Below are positions 1-9,005 of a stretch of DNA of 64,000 nt, in pieces (position 1 is the first letter of the stretch; each line of letters opens with the position of its first letter). The position numbers and the translations under genes are program-made. The notes under the pieces are model-generated. The model made no database searches. It saw nothing but the letters and a program-made list of their open reading frames with translations, and was not told the DNA's origin. Source of the stretch: Marinobacterium aestuarii (lineage in GTDB: Bacteria; Pseudomonadota; Gammaproteobacteria; Pseudomonadales; Balneatricaceae); NCBI RefSeq assembly GCF_001651805.1, contig NZ_CP015839.1, positions 310,001 to 374,000 on the forward strand, read 5' to 3'.

Positions 1-833
1 AGGTACAAAAAGGCATTGCTGCGGCCGAATCGGTATTCTCGATCATGGACGAAACGCCCGAACGGGACGATGGTGTGCATCGGGTGGAGCGCGCACGCGG
101 TGAGCTGATTTTTAACAAGGTGGGTTTTCGCTATGGCGTGGATGCCGCCCCCGTGCTGCATGACCTGGATCTGCATATAGCGCCGGGCCAGACGGTGGCC
201 CTGGTTGGGCGTTCCGGCGGTGGCAAGTCGACCCTGGCGTCCTTGCTGCCGCGTTTTGGCGATGGCTGGACAGGGCAGATACTGCTGGATGGCACACCGC
301 TGGAGCAGTATCTGCTGAGTAATCTGCGCCAACAGATCGCCCTGGTCAATCAGCAGGTTGTGCTGTTCAACGGCACCATCGCCCAGAACATTGCCTACGG
401 TGCCATGGCCGGTTGCAGCGAGGCGCAGATCGAGGCGGCAGCTGAGGCCGCCCACGTGATGGAATTTGCCCGCCGTTTGCCGAAAGGGCTGCACACTGAA
501 GTGGGCGAGAGTGGTTTGCTGCTTTCCGGCGGTCAGCGCCAGCGCATCGCCATCGCCCGGGCGATTTTGAAGGACGCGCCCATACTGATTCTGGACGAAG
601 CCACCTCGGCACTGGATACGGAGTCCGAGCGGCATATTCAGGATGCGCTGGATCAGGTGATCAAGGGACGCACGACCCTGGTCATTGCCCACCGGCTTTC
701 CACCGTCGAGAAGGCTGACCTTATTCTGGTGCTGGACCAGGGGCGTATCGTTGAACAGGGTTCCCATGCGCAATTGATCGAGCGCGATGGCGCCTATGCC
801 CAGCTGCATCGCATGCAGTTTGCGGAAAGCTGA
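1..833 (+). CDS. msbA: MsbA lipid A flippase, C-terminal part (cut by window start)
   Basis: This is the nucleotide-binding domain of the inner-membrane ABC transporter that flips lipid A-core to the periplasmic leaflet. The reading frame is open from position 3, so the gene starts before the window and the transmembrane domain is missing. The visible part has Walker A (GRSGGGKST), the signature LSGGQRQRIAIARA, Walker B ILILDEATSALD and the H-loop histidine in VIAHRLST. The residues before the first internal Met (GIAAAESVFSIMDE) match the MsbA linker between membrane and ATPase domains. The next gene, waaA, acts on the same lipid A pathway, which favours MsbA over other ABC exporters. Confidence 0.9.
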   Translation, partial: VQKGIAAAESVFSIMDETPERDDGVHRVERARGELIFNKVGFRYGVDAAPVLHDLDLHIAPGQTVALVGRSGGGKSTLASLLPRFGDGWTGQILLDGTPLEQYLLSNLRQQIALVNQQVVLFNGTIAQNIAYGAMAGCSEAQIEAAAEAAHVMEFARRLPKGLHTEVGESGLLLSGGQRQRIAIARAILKDAPILILDEATSALDTESERHIQDALDQVIKGRTTLVIAHRLSTVEKADLILVLDQGRIVEQGSHAQLIERDGAYAQLHRMQFAES

Positions 834-836
834 TTG

Positions 837-2117
837 ATGGCGCGTCTGCTCTATACCGCACTGCTGTACCTGGCTCTGCCCATCATCCTGCTGCGGCTGT
901 GGTGGCGTGGGCGCCGAGCCCCGGCTTATCGCAGTCGCTGGTGCGAGCGGCTGGGCTTTGTGACTCCCTGTGACAGTCGACCCTTGTGGATTCATGCCGT
1001 GTCCGTGGGCGAAACCGTGGCCATTGCACCGCTGGTGGAACTGTTACTGGCGCGCAGGCCCGATCTGCCCTTGTTGCTGACGACCACGACACCGACGGGT
1101 TCCGAGCGCGTTCGCGCCCTGTTTGGTGATCGGGTGCAACATGCCTATTGCCCCTGGGACCTGCCCGATGCGCTTGCCCGTTTTCTGCGGCGCACCCGGC
1201 CGCGCGGCTGCCTTATCGTCGAAACCGAACTCTGGCCCAACCTGGTCCACGGCTGTCATGCTGCCGCTGTACCGGTACTGCTGGCCAATGCCCGGCTGTC
1301 GGCGCGCTCGGCCAAAGGCTATAAGCGCTTCGCGGCGCTCACGCGGCCGATGCTGCAGTGCCTGAGCCAGGTCGTGGCGCAGCACAGGGATGACGGCGCG
1401 CGCTTTGTCGAGCTCGGCCTGTCGGCAGCGCAACTGACGGTCAGTGGCAGCATCAAGTTTGATATCGAAACCCAGCCGCACTGGCTTGAAGCCGGTGCCC
1501 GCCTGCGGCAACAGTGGGGCGAACGCCCGCTGCTGGTGGCCGGCAGCACCCACGAGGGGGAGGATGCCGCGCTCTTGCGCGTGCTGGAGCAGTTGCGTAC
1601 AGAGTTTCCGGCGCTGTTACTGGTGCTGGTGCCGCGTCATCCGGAGCGTTTTGAGCCCGTCTACCAACTTTGTCTGGAAGCCGGCTGGTCGGTTGCACGA
1701 CATTCGGTTGCAGGGCATGGCGAGTCGGCGCCGCAGGTGGGTGCAGTCGATGTGTACCTCGGCGATACCATGGGTGAACTGATGGGATTGTATGCCGCGG
1801 CAGATATTACTTTTGTCGGTGGCAGTCTGGTGCCCCGGGGCGGGCACAACCCGCTGGAGCCCGCAGCCCTGGGCAAGCCTGTACTGATGGGGCAGCAGGT
1901 GTTCAACTTTCAGGCGATTTGCGATGCGCTGGAGAGCGCCGGCGGGCTGACCCGGGTGGTCGATGAAGCGGCACTGACCCAGGCGCTGCGAGAATTGCTG
2001 GCGGATCCTCTGCAGCGCCAGCAGCAGGGCGCTGCGGCCCAGGCCTTTGTGGCGCAAAACCGCGGGGCGCTGGAACGCCTGTACCAGCAGGTCGAGAAGA
2101 CTCTGCTGAGGCCCTAG
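837..2117 (+). CDS. waaA: 3-deoxy-D-manno-octulosonic acid (Kdo) transferase
   Basis: This inner-membrane GT30 glycosyltransferase moves Kdo from CMP-Kdo onto lipid IVA. The N-terminus is a hydrophobic anchor followed by an Arg-rich stretch. Family motifs are IHAVSVGETVA (about residue 55), VLLANARLSARSAKGY, and near the C-terminus GGSLVPRGGHNPLEPAALGKPVLMG. The length of 426 residues is normal. I chose ATG at 837; a TTG sits one codon earlier, directly after the msbA stop, so the genes are probably translationally coupled. The stop codon lies inside the left arm of an inverted repeat (2114-2128). Confidence 0.93.
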   Translation: MARLLYTALLYLALPIILLRLWWRGRRAPAYRSRWCERLGFVTPCDSRPLWIHAVSVGETVAIAPLVELLLARRPDLPLLLTTTTPTGSERVRALFGDRVQHAYCPWDLPDALARFLRRTRPRGCLIVETELWPNLVHGCHAAAVPVLLANARLSARSAKGYKRFAALTRPMLQCLSQVVAQHRDDGARFVELGLSAAQLTVSGSIKFDIETQPHWLEAGARLRQQWGERPLLVAGSTHEGEDAALLRVLEQLRTEFPALLLVLVPRHPERFEPVYQLCLEAGWSVARHSVAGHGESAPQVGAVDVYLGDTMGELMGLYAAADITFVGGSLVPRGGHNPLEPAALGKPVLMGQQVFNFQAICDALESAGGLTRVVDEAALTQALRELLADPLQRQQQGAAAQAFVAQNRGALERLYQQVEKTLLRP

Positions 2118-2214
2118 AGCATTTTCACGAAACACCAATCTGTCGACCGAGGTTACTTTGAGTGTTTCTTTACTTCGGCCGGATATGGGTCGAGGTAAGG
2201 TGAAAATGCTCTAG
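2114..2214. repeat. 101-bp element with 15-bp perfect terminal inverted repeats
   Basis: The arms CTAGAGCATTTTCAC (2114-2128) and GTGAAAATGCTCTAG (2200-2214) are perfect reverse complements. Just inside them is a nested 7-bp pair, GAAACAC (2129-2135) and GTGTTTC (2162-2168). The waaA stop codon lies in the left arm. It has the architecture of a miniature inverted-repeat element or a long RNA hairpin. No other copy was noticed in the window. Confidence 0.6.
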
Positions 2215-2722
2215 CAGCCTCCGGCCACCGAAACATCAGAGCGGCTCTTGCTTCCCCCTTATGAGCAGAAAATTGCTCCTGCATTTTCTGGCTACCGGCC
2301 ATCCATGGCCATATGCCAGCGAGCACTGAGGTCATTCGGCGATCAGGCCCGAAGGGGCGCAACAGGGACTGATGCGCCTGCGATGAGGTACATGGATGTA
2401 CCTTCAGCGCAGCCCGCCGAATGAGTTCAGAGCGCAGCGAATAGGCTTCATCGGGGTGTGCTTTCTTTGCATACTTTCTTTGCACAAGCAAAGAAAGTAT
2501 GTCGCCAACAGGCGAAATACGGGCTCGAAAAAATCAGCGGAGCTTCCGCCAATAAGCGCGATCCAGGACACACAGGAGTCCAGCTTTTTTCACTTAGAGC
2601 CGCACGGTGCGATTCGCTTGGGTAAACGGTGCGATTAGCTTCGCTCATCAGCACCCTGCAAAAGCCGCTTCGGCTTGCCTGCCCGCCATTTCGCTCCAGG
2701 CGGCTGATTCAGAGCGCTGGGC
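2215..2722. other. Gene-free intergenic stretch
   Basis: No convincing gene is seen between waaA and cyaY. Open frames exist on both strands, but their products are low-complexity, Arg/Pro/Ser-rich and resemble no family I know. The stretch contains a strong hairpin (2470-2501) and a short near-repeat (ACGGTGCGATT twice, about 2604 and 2626). It looks like repeat-derived, non-coding sequence. Confidence 0.5.
2470..2501. repeat. Perfect 14-bp hairpin, 4-nt loop
   Basis: CATACTTTCTTTGC (2470-2483) and GCAAAGAAAGTATG (2488-2501) are perfect complements around the loop ACAA. There is no T-run on either side typical of a terminator. It may be part of a dispersed intergenic repeat. Confidence 0.6.
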
Positions 2723-3046
2723 TCAGAACGGAAACGCCAGATCCTCATCCGCCTGCAGGCGGAAAATCTCGTTCAGCACATCGGCCAGTGGTGCCTTGTC
2801 GGTATCGCGTATCCAGCGTTGCAGCGATGTATCAAAGTCAAAATGAAAGCCGCCATTGCGTGCTGCAACCCAGAGCTGCAAGACCGGCGGCTGGCGGGTA
2901 AAGATCACCTGGCTGCCATTTTCGCAGACGATGGTGAGCATGCCGCCATGGCTTTCGACGTCCAGGTCGCTGTCGACATCCTCCAGCAGGTCTTCGAGGG
3001 TGATGAGGGTTTCATCGACGCGGTCGTTGAATTCTGATTCGGTCAT
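2723..3046 (-). CDS. cyaY: CyaY, bacterial frataxin
   Basis: This small cytoplasmic iron-binding protein modulates Fe-S cluster assembly on IscU/IscS. The 107 residues fit the family. The acidic first helix (ETLITLEDLLEDVDSDLDVES) is the ferrous-iron binding ridge, followed by the frataxin beta sheet with GSQVIFTRQPP, LQLWVAARNGGFHF and a Trp-containing strand (RWIRDT). It is divergent from the lptM-lysA operon, an arrangement known from Pseudomonas and Enterobacteriaceae. The ATG at 3046 is the only reasonable start. Confidence 0.93.
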   Translation of the reverse strand: MTESEFNDRVDETLITLEDLLEDVDSDLDVESHGGMLTIVCENGSQVIFTRQPPVLQLWVAARNGGFHFDFDTSLQRWIRDTDKAPLADVLNEIFRLQADEDLAFPF

Positions 3047-3091
3047 CGGTCTGTGGTTCCGCTGTGCTTGGAGCCCGGCAGTATATCCGAG

Positions 3092-3120
3092 TTTCTGCCG
3101 CTACTCATCCCGGGTATAAT
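3092..3120 (+). promoter_or_regulatory. Likely sigma-70 promoter of the lptM-lysA operon
   Basis: A perfect -10 hexamer TATAAT (3115-3120) lies 17 bp after a weak -35 TTTCTG (3092-3097), in the divergent cyaY/lptM intergenic region. Transcription would start near 3127, about 30 nt before the lptM start. Confidence 0.6.
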
Positions 3121-3156
3121 CGCTGCTTTGGAATCGCCGGAATAGGGGCTGCAATC

Positions 3157-3306
3157 GTGAAACGCTGGAACTGGATACTCTTCGTAACCTTCGCGCTGCT
3201 CGCTGGCTGTGGCAACAAGGGCGCGCTCTATATGCCGGATCAGGTTGATCCCGCTGCACCCGCCTCGCAGACATCGGCCCAGCCGCCGGCTCCCGCACAG
3301 AACTGA
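3157..3306 (+). CDS. lptM: LptM (YifL) small lipoprotein
   Basis: This 49-residue outer-membrane lipoprotein belongs to the family that associates with LptDE and assists LptD disulfide maturation. It has a short basic start (KRWNW), a hydrophobic stretch and a lipobox LLAGC, then the family motif GNKGALYMPD and a Pro/Ala-rich tail. I chose the GTG at 3157 because it sits 8 nt after AGGGG (3144-3148) and gives a proper signal peptide; longer versions add non-family sequence. It lies just upstream of lysA, the conserved yifL-dapF neighbourhood. Confidence 0.88.
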   Translation: MKRWNWILFVTFALLAGCGNKGALYMPDQVDPAAPASQTSAQPPAPAQN

Positions 3307-3320
3307 TAACGGACAGATTG

Positions 3321-4580
3321 ATGGATAACTTTGAGTACCGCGATGGGCGCCTGCACTGCGAGGACATGAACCTCGAGCGTATCGCTGAAGAATACGGCAC
3401 ACCGCTGTATGTTTATTCCCGTGATGCGCTGGAGCGGGCCTACCTGGATTATGCCCAGGCGCTGGAAGGCCGTGATGCGCTGGTGTGCTTTGCGGTAAAG
3501 GCCAACAGCAATATCGCGGTGCTGAACGTGCTGGCGCGCCTGGGGGCCGGCTTTGATGTAGTGTCGCTGGGCGAGATCGAGCGTGTGGTCCGGGCCGGTG
3601 GCGACCCCGCCAAGGTGGTTTTCTCCGGCGTGGGCAAGCAGGCGCATGAAATTCGCCGCGCACTGGAGCTGGGGATTCACTGCTTCAACATCGAGTCGGA
3701 AGCCGAGCTTGAGCGCGTCAGCGAAGTTGCCACAGCGTCGGGCATGACGGCGAAAGTGTCCTTTCGCGTCAATCCGGACGTGGACGCCGGCACCCACCCT
3801 TATATTTCCACCGGTCTTAAAGAGAACAAGTTTGGCATCGCCATCGAGCGTGCCCGCGGCGTTTATAGCCGGGCGGCGGAACTGCCCAGTATCGAAATCG
3901 TCGGCATGGACTGCCATATCGGCAGTCAGCTGACCGAGCTGCGTCCCTTCCTCGATGCGCTGGATCGTTTGCTGGTACTGGTGGACGAGCTGGCCGACGA
4001 TGGCATCCAGATCAAACATCTGGATCTGGGCGGTGGTCTGGGCGTGTGCTACACCGACGAACAGCCACCGTCTGCCGCCGCCTACATTGGCGCCGTGCTT
4101 GAAAAACTGGGCGATCGTCCGCTGAGCCTGATCTTTGAGCCGGGCCGCTCCATCGCCGCCAATGCCGGGGTCATGCTGACGCGGGTCGAGTTCCTCAAAA
4201 GCAACGGTGACAAGAACTTTGCCATTATCGATGGCGCCATGAACGATCTGATCCGTCCGGCGCTGTACAGTGCCTATCAGGAAATCGTGCCGCTGAGCCT
4301 GCGTGAAGACGGCGAAAGCAAAATCTACGATCTGGTGGGTCCTGTGTGCGAAACCGGTGACTTTCTCGGCAAGGACCGCGAGCTCAATCTGCAGCCCGGC
4401 GACCTGCTGGCGGTGTGCTCGGCCGGCGCCTATGGCTTTGTCATGAGCTCGAATTACAACACCAGGCCGCGTCCGGCCGAAGTCATGGTCAGCGATAATC
4501 AGGCGCATCTGGTGCGCAAGCGCGAAAGTATCGGTGACCTGCTGCACGGTGAGCAGTTGCTGCCCAAAGATCATTACTGA
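3321..4580 (+). CDS. lysA: Diaminopimelate decarboxylase
   Basis: This cytoplasmic PLP enzyme performs the last step of lysine synthesis, meso-diaminopimelate to L-lysine plus CO2. The fold type III barrel shows the PLP lysine in CFAVKANSN (Lys60), the glycine-rich phosphate site [20 protein letters not shown] and the C-terminal CETGDFLG, whose Cys comes from the neighbouring subunit. Its 419 residues match the family. ATG 3321 is preferred over a TTG one codon upstream. It is followed 14 bp later by dapF, which makes the substrate, so the operon covers consecutive lysine steps. Confidence 0.96.
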   Translation: MDNFEYRDGRLHCEDMNLERIAEEYGTPLYVYSRDALERAYLDYAQALEGRDALVCFAVKANSNIAVLNVLARLGAGFDVVSLGEIERVVRAGGDPAKVVFSGVGKQAHEIRRALELGIHCFNIESEAELERVSEVATASGMTAKVSFRVNPDVDAGTHPYISTGLKENKFGIAIERARGVYSRAAELPSIEIVGMDCHIGSQLTELRPFLDALDRLLVLVDELADDGIQIKHLDLGGGLGVCYTDEQPPSAAAYIGAVLEKLGDRPLSLIFEPGRSIAANAGVMLTRVEFLKSNGDKNFAIIDGAMNDLIRPALYSAYQEIVPLSLREDGESKIYDLVGPVCETGDFLGKDRELNLQPGDLLAVCSAGAYGFVMSSNYNTRPRPAEVMVSDNQAHLVRKRESIGDLLHGEQLLPKDHY

Positions 4581-4594
4581 GAAGCGAAACAGCT

Positions 4595-5425
4595 ATGTTG
4601 GTACGTTTTACCAAGATGCACGGCCTGGGCAACGACTTCATGGTGGTCGATCTTGTCACGCAGCGTGCCAAGATCACCCCCGCGCTGGTGAGCCGTCTGG
4701 CGGACCGCAATTTTGGCGTCGGCTTTGACCAGATGTTGCTGGTGGAACCGCCGACGGATCCGAAGATGGACTTTCGCTACCGTATTTATAATGCCGACGG
4801 CTCTGAAGTGGAGCACTGCGGCAACGGTGCGCGCTGCTTCGCCAAGTTTGTGCGTGACAAGCGTCTGACCATCAAGCCGGTGATCTGCGTTGAAACGGCC
4901 AAGGGCAAGGCGATACTGCGGGTGCTGGAAGACCGCCAGGTGGAAGTGGATATGGGCGCGCCTGAGTTGGTGCCGGCCGAGATCCCCTTTGTGGCGGATG
5001 GCATTGAGATCACCTATCCCATTGAAGTGGCTGATCAGTGGCTGGATATCAGCGCGGTCTCCATGGGCAACCCCCACGGCGTGCTGCTGGTGGATGATGT
5101 CAGCACCGCTGCGGTGGAAACCCTGGGGCCGCTGCTGGAGCGGCACGAGCGCTTCCCGGCACGGGCCAATATCGGTTTTATGCAGGTTCTGTCCACGAGC
5201 GAAATTCGGCTGCGGGTGTATGAACGTGGTGCCGGCGAAACCCGAGCCTGCGGTACCGGTGCCTGTGCGGCCGTTGTGGCCGGGCGTCGCCGCGGCCTGC
5301 TGGGTGATGATGTGCGCGTGCATCTGCCAGGCGGTGAGTTGCAGATTCGCTGGGCGGGCGAGGGTTCATCCGTATTGATGACCGGCCCTGCGACAACCGT
5401 TTACGAAGGGCAGATTTTCATATGA
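4595..5425 (+). CDS. dapF: Diaminopimelate epimerase
   Basis: This cytoplasmic PLP-independent racemase converts LL- to meso-diaminopimelate for lysine and peptidoglycan. Both catalytic cysteines are visible: Cys75 in EHCGNGARC and the second in [11 protein letters not shown]. The N-terminal MHGLGNDF and the C-terminal VYEGQIFI are typical. Length (276 residues) is normal. The stop overlaps the start of the DUF484 gene by 4 bp (ATGA), implying translational coupling. Confidence 0.97.
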   Translation: MLVRFTKMHGLGNDFMVVDLVTQRAKITPALVSRLADRNFGVGFDQMLLVEPPTDPKMDFRYRIYNADGSEVEHCGNGARCFAKFVRDKRLTIKPVICVETAKGKAILRVLEDRQVEVDMGAPELVPAEIPFVADGIEITYPIEVADQWLDISAVSMGNPHGVLLVDDVSTAAVETLGPLLERHERFPARANIGFMQVLSTSEIRLRVYERGAGETRACGTGACAAVVAGRRRGLLGDDVRVHLPGGELQIRWAGEGSSVLMTGPATTVYEGQIFI

Positions 5426-6108
5426 GCGATCAGGCCAAACAGCAGCCGGGCGAGCTGGACGAGCAGCAGGTGGCGGAGTATCTGGCGCAGAACCCGGATT
5501 ACTTTTCCCGTCACTCAGGCTTGCTGGAAAAGCTCTACGTGCCCCACGAAACCGGTACCGCCGTGTCGCTGGTGGCGCGCCAGACCGGTGTGCTGCGTGA
5601 AAAGAACCAGCAATTGCGCACCCATCTGTCCGATCTGATCGACGTGGCGCGTCACAACGATGTGCAATTCGAGAAGACCAAGCGCATGGTGCTGGCGCTG
5701 CTGGGCTGTGAAACCCTGGATGATGTCGCCATCGCCATTGACGAAAGCCTGTGCCGCGATTTTCAGGGCGATATCACAACCCTGATGCTGCTCGGTGACG
5801 GCGAAGAAAGTGGTGCCGCGCGCTGGCTGAATGAAGCCGATGCCCAGACGCTGGAGCCCTTGCTGGGAACCAACCTGCCCAGCTGCGGGCGCCTGCCGGA
5901 GCCGCAGCATCTGTTTGTGTTTCAGGAGCAGGCGTTCCGGATTCAGTCGGCGGCGGTGGTTCCGCTGGTGCAGGGCGAAACCCTGGGCCTGCTGGCGATT
6001 GGCAGCTACGATCCGCATTACTTTCAGAGCAGCCAGGGCACCCTGTTCCTGTGCTATGTCGGCGAAGTGCTGAGCCGGGTACTGTCCCGCATCCTGAGCC
6101 GGGGCTGA
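5422..6108 (+). CDS. DUF484 family protein
   Basis: This 228-residue protein of unknown function sits between dapF and xerC, its usual place (yigA region in E. coli, full-length DUF484 in Pseudomonas). The N-terminal part is a short helical segment with the family motif [30 protein letters not shown] coiled-coil linker follows, then a GAF-like domain (about 80-225) ending [32 protein letters not shown]. No catalytic residues are recognised. Its start overlaps dapF and its stop shares a base with the xerC start. Confidence 0.9.
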   Translation: MSDQAKQQPGELDEQQVAEYLAQNPDYFSRHSGLLEKLYVPHETGTAVSLVARQTGVLREKNQQLRTHLSDLIDVARHNDVQFEKTKRMVLALLGCETLDDVAIAIDESLCRDFQGDITTLMLLGDGEESGAARWLNEADAQTLEPLLGTNLPSCGRLPEPQHLFVFQEQAFRIQSAAVVPLVQGETLGLLAIGSYDPHYFQSSQGTLFLCYVGEVLSRVLSRILSRG

Positions 6109-7010
6109 TGTCGCCCGATCCGGATGTGCTGGATGCCTTTGTGCGCTATCTGCGTACCGAGCGCCAGTACTCCGGGCACACGCTGGCCAACTACAGGCGC
6201 GATATCGAACGTCTGCTGCGCTATGCCGTGGCGAACAGCCTGAGTGACTGGAACAGCATCAGGCCGCGGGATCTGCGTGCCTTTATCGCCGAAACACACC
6301 GCGAGGGGCTGGCCGGCAAAAGCATTCAGCGGCTGCTGTCGGCCATCCGCTCCTTCTATCGCTTTCTTAATCGCGAAGGCCTGAGCCAGCAGAACCCCGC
6401 ATTGGGTATCAGTGCACCCCGCTCACCCCGGCGCTTGCCCAAAACACTGGATACCGATCAGGCGGCCCATCTGATGCAGATTCCGGTGACCGATGCGGTC
6501 TCTGCCCGCGATTGTGCCATGATGGAACTTATCTATTCGTCCGGTCTGCGCCTGGCGGAACTCGTCAGTCTGGATCTGGGGGATATCGATTTTCGCGATG
6601 CCAGCCTGGTCGTGACCGGGAAGGGACGCAAGACCCGCATGTTGCCGGTCGGCAGCAAGGCCCTGGCGGCGCTGGACGTCTGGCTGGGGCTGCGCGGCAG
6701 TCTGTTGCGCGGCGAGCAGCCGGCGCTCTTTATCAGCAAGCGCGGCAACCGTATCAGCACCCGCGCCGTGCAGCAGCGGCTCGAACACTGGGGGCTGCAC
6801 CAGGCCACCGATGGCAAGGTGCACCCGCACCGGCTGCGCCACAGCTTTGCCAGTCACCTGCTGGAGTCCAGCGGTGATCTGCGCGCGGTACAGGAGCTGC
6901 TGGGGCACGCCGATATCGCCACGACCCAGATCTATACGCATCTGGATTTTCAGCATCTGGCCGATGTTTATGACAGGGCCCATCCAAGAGCGCGCAAAAA
7001 AGATGATTAA
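6108..7010 (+). CDS. xerC: Tyrosine recombinase XerC
   Basis: XerC works with XerD at dif to resolve chromosome dimers. The protein of 300 residues has the N-terminal SAM-like core-binding domain (FVRYLRTERQYSGHTLANYRRDI) and the catalytic domain with Arg in SGLRLAELV, Lys in GKGRKTR, the HRLRHSFASHLL box, the LGHADIATTQ motif and the nucleophile Tyr in IYTHLDF. ATG 6108 overlaps the DUF484 stop (TGATG). A longer version would run back through the DUF484 C-terminus and add non-family residues. Confidence 0.96.
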   Translation: MSPDPDVLDAFVRYLRTERQYSGHTLANYRRDIERLLRYAVANSLSDWNSIRPRDLRAFIAETHREGLAGKSIQRLLSAIRSFYRFLNREGLSQQNPALGISAPRSPRRLPKTLDTDQAAHLMQIPVTDAVSARDCAMMELIYSSGLRLAELVSLDLGDIDFRDASLVVTGKGRKTRMLPVGSKALAALDVWLGLRGSLLRGEQPALFISKRGNRISTRAVQQRLEHWGLHQATDGKVHPHRLRHSFASHLLESSGDLRAVQELLGHADIATTQIYTHLDFQHLADVYDRAHPRARKKDD

Positions 7011-7728
7011 GTGTGTCACCTTCGATCTGGACGATACCCTCTGGGCCATTGATCCTGTGATCGAGATTGCAAACAACTCGCTGTTCGACTGGCTGCAGCG
7101 CAATGCGCAGCTCTTTGTGCGTCAGTTCAGCATTGCCGATCTGCCGCGTCTGCGCGATGAGGTGCTGGCGCGCTACCCCGAGATTTCCCACAGCGTGACC
7201 CAGATTCGCCTGCGCCTGCTGCAGGAGGGTATGCGCCGGGCCGGTTATGGGCCAGAGCAGGCCGAGGCGCTGGCGTTGCAGGCGTTCGAAGTGTATCTGG
7301 AGGGGCGTCATCAGGTGGAGTTCTACGAGCATGCGCTGACCATGCTGAAGGTGCTGCGCGAACGCAATCTGCAGATCGGTGCCCTGAGTAATGGCAACGC
7401 TGATGTGAAGCGGGTGGGGCTGGGGGACTATTTCGACTTCCAGTTCAACGCCGAGAGCACGGGCCACGAAAAGCCCCATCCGCTGATGTTTCAGCAGGCG
7501 CTGGCGCATGCCGGGCTGCGTCCCGAGCAGGTGGTGCATGTAGGGGATAATCCGGTGGCCGATATCGAAGGCGCGCACAACGCGGGCCTCTGGACCATCT
7601 GGGTCAATCTCAACGACCAGGCCTGGCCCGGAGGCCCTGCACCGACACAAACCGTGCGGGCGCTGAATGAAATCCCCCAGGCGCTGATCGAGATCGCAGA
7701 GCAGGCCGCAGGTCGCGTCACGCTCTAA
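7003..7728 (+). CDS. yigB: HAD-superfamily phosphatase, YigB-like
   Basis: This 241-residue cytoplasmic HAD hydrolase follows xerC as in E. coli, where YigB dephosphorylates the flavin precursor 5-amino-6-(5-phosphoribitylamino)uracil. Motif I is FDLDDTL (both Asp present), motif II LSNGN, the motif III Lys is in HEKPHP, and motif IV GDNPVADI. The cap has the helical C1 pattern. The start ATG 7003 overlaps the xerC stop by 8 bp, and this choice begins directly with the conserved IKCVTFDLDDTL. The substrate is inferred from synteny. Confidence 0.85.
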   Translation: MIKCVTFDLDDTLWAIDPVIEIANNSLFDWLQRNAQLFVRQFSIADLPRLRDEVLARYPEISHSVTQIRLRLLQEGMRRAGYGPEQAEALALQAFEVYLEGRHQVEFYEHALTMLKVLRERNLQIGALSNGNADVKRVGLGDYFDFQFNAESTGHEKPHPLMFQQALAHAGLRPEQVVHVGDNPVADIEGAHNAGLWTIWVNLNDQAWPGGPAPTQTVRALNEIPQALIEIAEQAAGRVTL

Positions 7729-7734
7729 TCGTGC

Positions 7735-8874
7735 TTACAGAAACATTTCCAGCAGATTGTTCAGGAACAGCCGGCCCTGATGGGTCGGCCGTATGTGGGC
7801 CGGATCATTCTGCAGCAGCCCCTGCTGTATGGCTCGGTCGAGCTGTACGCGGATGCTGTCCGGGCTGATGCCGGCACGGGCCTGCAGTAGCTGCAGCGGC
7901 ACGCCGTCCACCAGTCGCAGTGCATTGAGCATGAATTCGAACGCCAGCTCGTCCTGGGCAATGGCGTTCTCACCCCCCAGACGTTTGGTCACATCCATAT
8001 AGGCGGCGGGCTGGCGCTGCTTCCAGCGTCGCATGATGTGGCCGTCTGCAGGGCGGGTCAGCTTGCCGTGGGCGCCGGCACCTATGCCGATATAGTCGCC
8101 AAAGGCCCAGTAATTGAGGTTGTGCGCCGCCTGGCGCCCGTTGCGGGCATAGGCCGACACCTCGTACTGGGCAAAGCCCGCTGCGGCCAGTTTCTCCTGC
8201 CCATGCTCCTGAATTTCCCACAGCACCTCATCCACCGGCAGGTTGGGCGGGCGGGCATTGAACTCGGTATTGGGTTCGATGGTGAGCTGGTACCAGGACA
8301 GATGATCGGGCTGCAGTGACAGGGCCGTATCCAGATCTCGCATGGCGCCGGCCAGATCCTGCTGCGGCAGGCCGTGCATCAGATCCAGGTTGATATTATC
8401 GAAACCGATGGCCCGGGCGCTGGCCACGGCGCGGTAGGCTTCATCGGCATTGTGAATCCGCCCCAGTGCCTTGAGCTGGGCATCGCTGAAACTCTGGATA
8501 CCAATGGACAGGCGGTTGACGCCGGCGGCCCTAAAACCTGCGAAGCGTTCCTGCTCGAAGGTGCCGGGGTTGGCTTCCATGGTGATTTCGGCCTGGGCGG
8601 ACAAGGGCGTGCGCGCGGCGACGCCGGTGAGAATCTGCTGGATTGCCGCGGCTGAAAACAGGCTGGGGGTGCCGCCGCCGATAAAAATGGTGTCGATGCT
8701 GCGGCCCTGTACATCGGGCAGTTCTGCGTCCAGATCCTCCAGCAGGGCTGCAACATAGTCCGCTTCCGGCAGTTCTCCCTTGGCGGCGTGGGAGTTGAAG
8801 TCGCAATAGGGGCACTTGCGTACGCACCAGGGAATATGGATATAGAGCGACAGAGGTGGCAGCTGCAGGGACAT
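7735..8874 (-). CDS. hemW: HemW, radical SAM heme chaperone
   Basis: HemW is a HemN-like radical SAM protein that binds heme and a 4Fe-4S cluster and delivers heme to respiratory enzymes; it is not an active coproporphyrinogen oxidase. The cluster motif CVRKCPYCDF lies near residue 17 and the SAM-binding FIGGGTPSLF near 67. TMEANPGTFE, GVNRLSIGIQSF and the HemW C-terminal domain follow. At 379 residues it is shorter than HemN, as expected. It is read after rdgB but separated by 130 bp carrying a hairpin. It ends tail to tail with the HAD gene. Confidence 0.92.
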   Translation of the reverse strand: MSLQLPPLSLYIHIPWCVRKCPYCDFNSHAAKGELPEADYVAALLEDLDAELPDVQGRSIDTIFIGGGTPSLFSAAAIQQILTGVAARTPLSAQAEITMEANPGTFEQERFAGFRAAGVNRLSIGIQSFSDAQLKALGRIHNADEAYRAVASARAIGFDNINLDLMHGLPQQDLAGAMRDLDTALSLQPDHLSWYQLTIEPNTEFNARPPNLPVDEVLWEIQEHGQEKLAAAGFAQYEVSAYARNGRQAAHNLNYWAFGDYIGIGAGAHGKLTRPADGHIMRRWKQRQPAAYMDVTKRLGGENAIAQDELAFEFMLNALRLVDGVPLQLLQARAGISPDSIRVQLDRAIQQGLLQNDPAHIRPTHQGRLFLNNLLEMFL

Positions 8875-8939
8875 GGGATCAGGGCTTCAATAGGAGGAAA
8901 AACAGCGGTGGCCGATTCCCCCTGATGTGAGTGAGAGAA

Positions 8940-8976
8940 CCGCATTCCGCGACCACAACAGCGTGGCGGAATGCGG
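8940..8976. repeat. 11-bp perfect hairpin between rdgB and hemW
   Basis: CCGCATTCCGC (8940-8950) and GCGGAATGCGG (8966-8976) pair around a 15-nt loop. It may be an attenuator or an RNA-stabilising stem in the rdgB-hemW transcript. There is no obvious T-run on the minus strand. Confidence 0.5.
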
Positions 8977-9005
8977 ATTATCCCATGAGTCGCGGTTAAA
9001 GTCCG

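Noticed and set aside
2153-2491. 112-codon open frame on the minus strand between waaA and cyaY
   Set aside because: It has no family match I know and is rich in Arg, Ser and Pro. It is built from hairpin and repeat sequence with no ribosome site. It is treated as non-coding.
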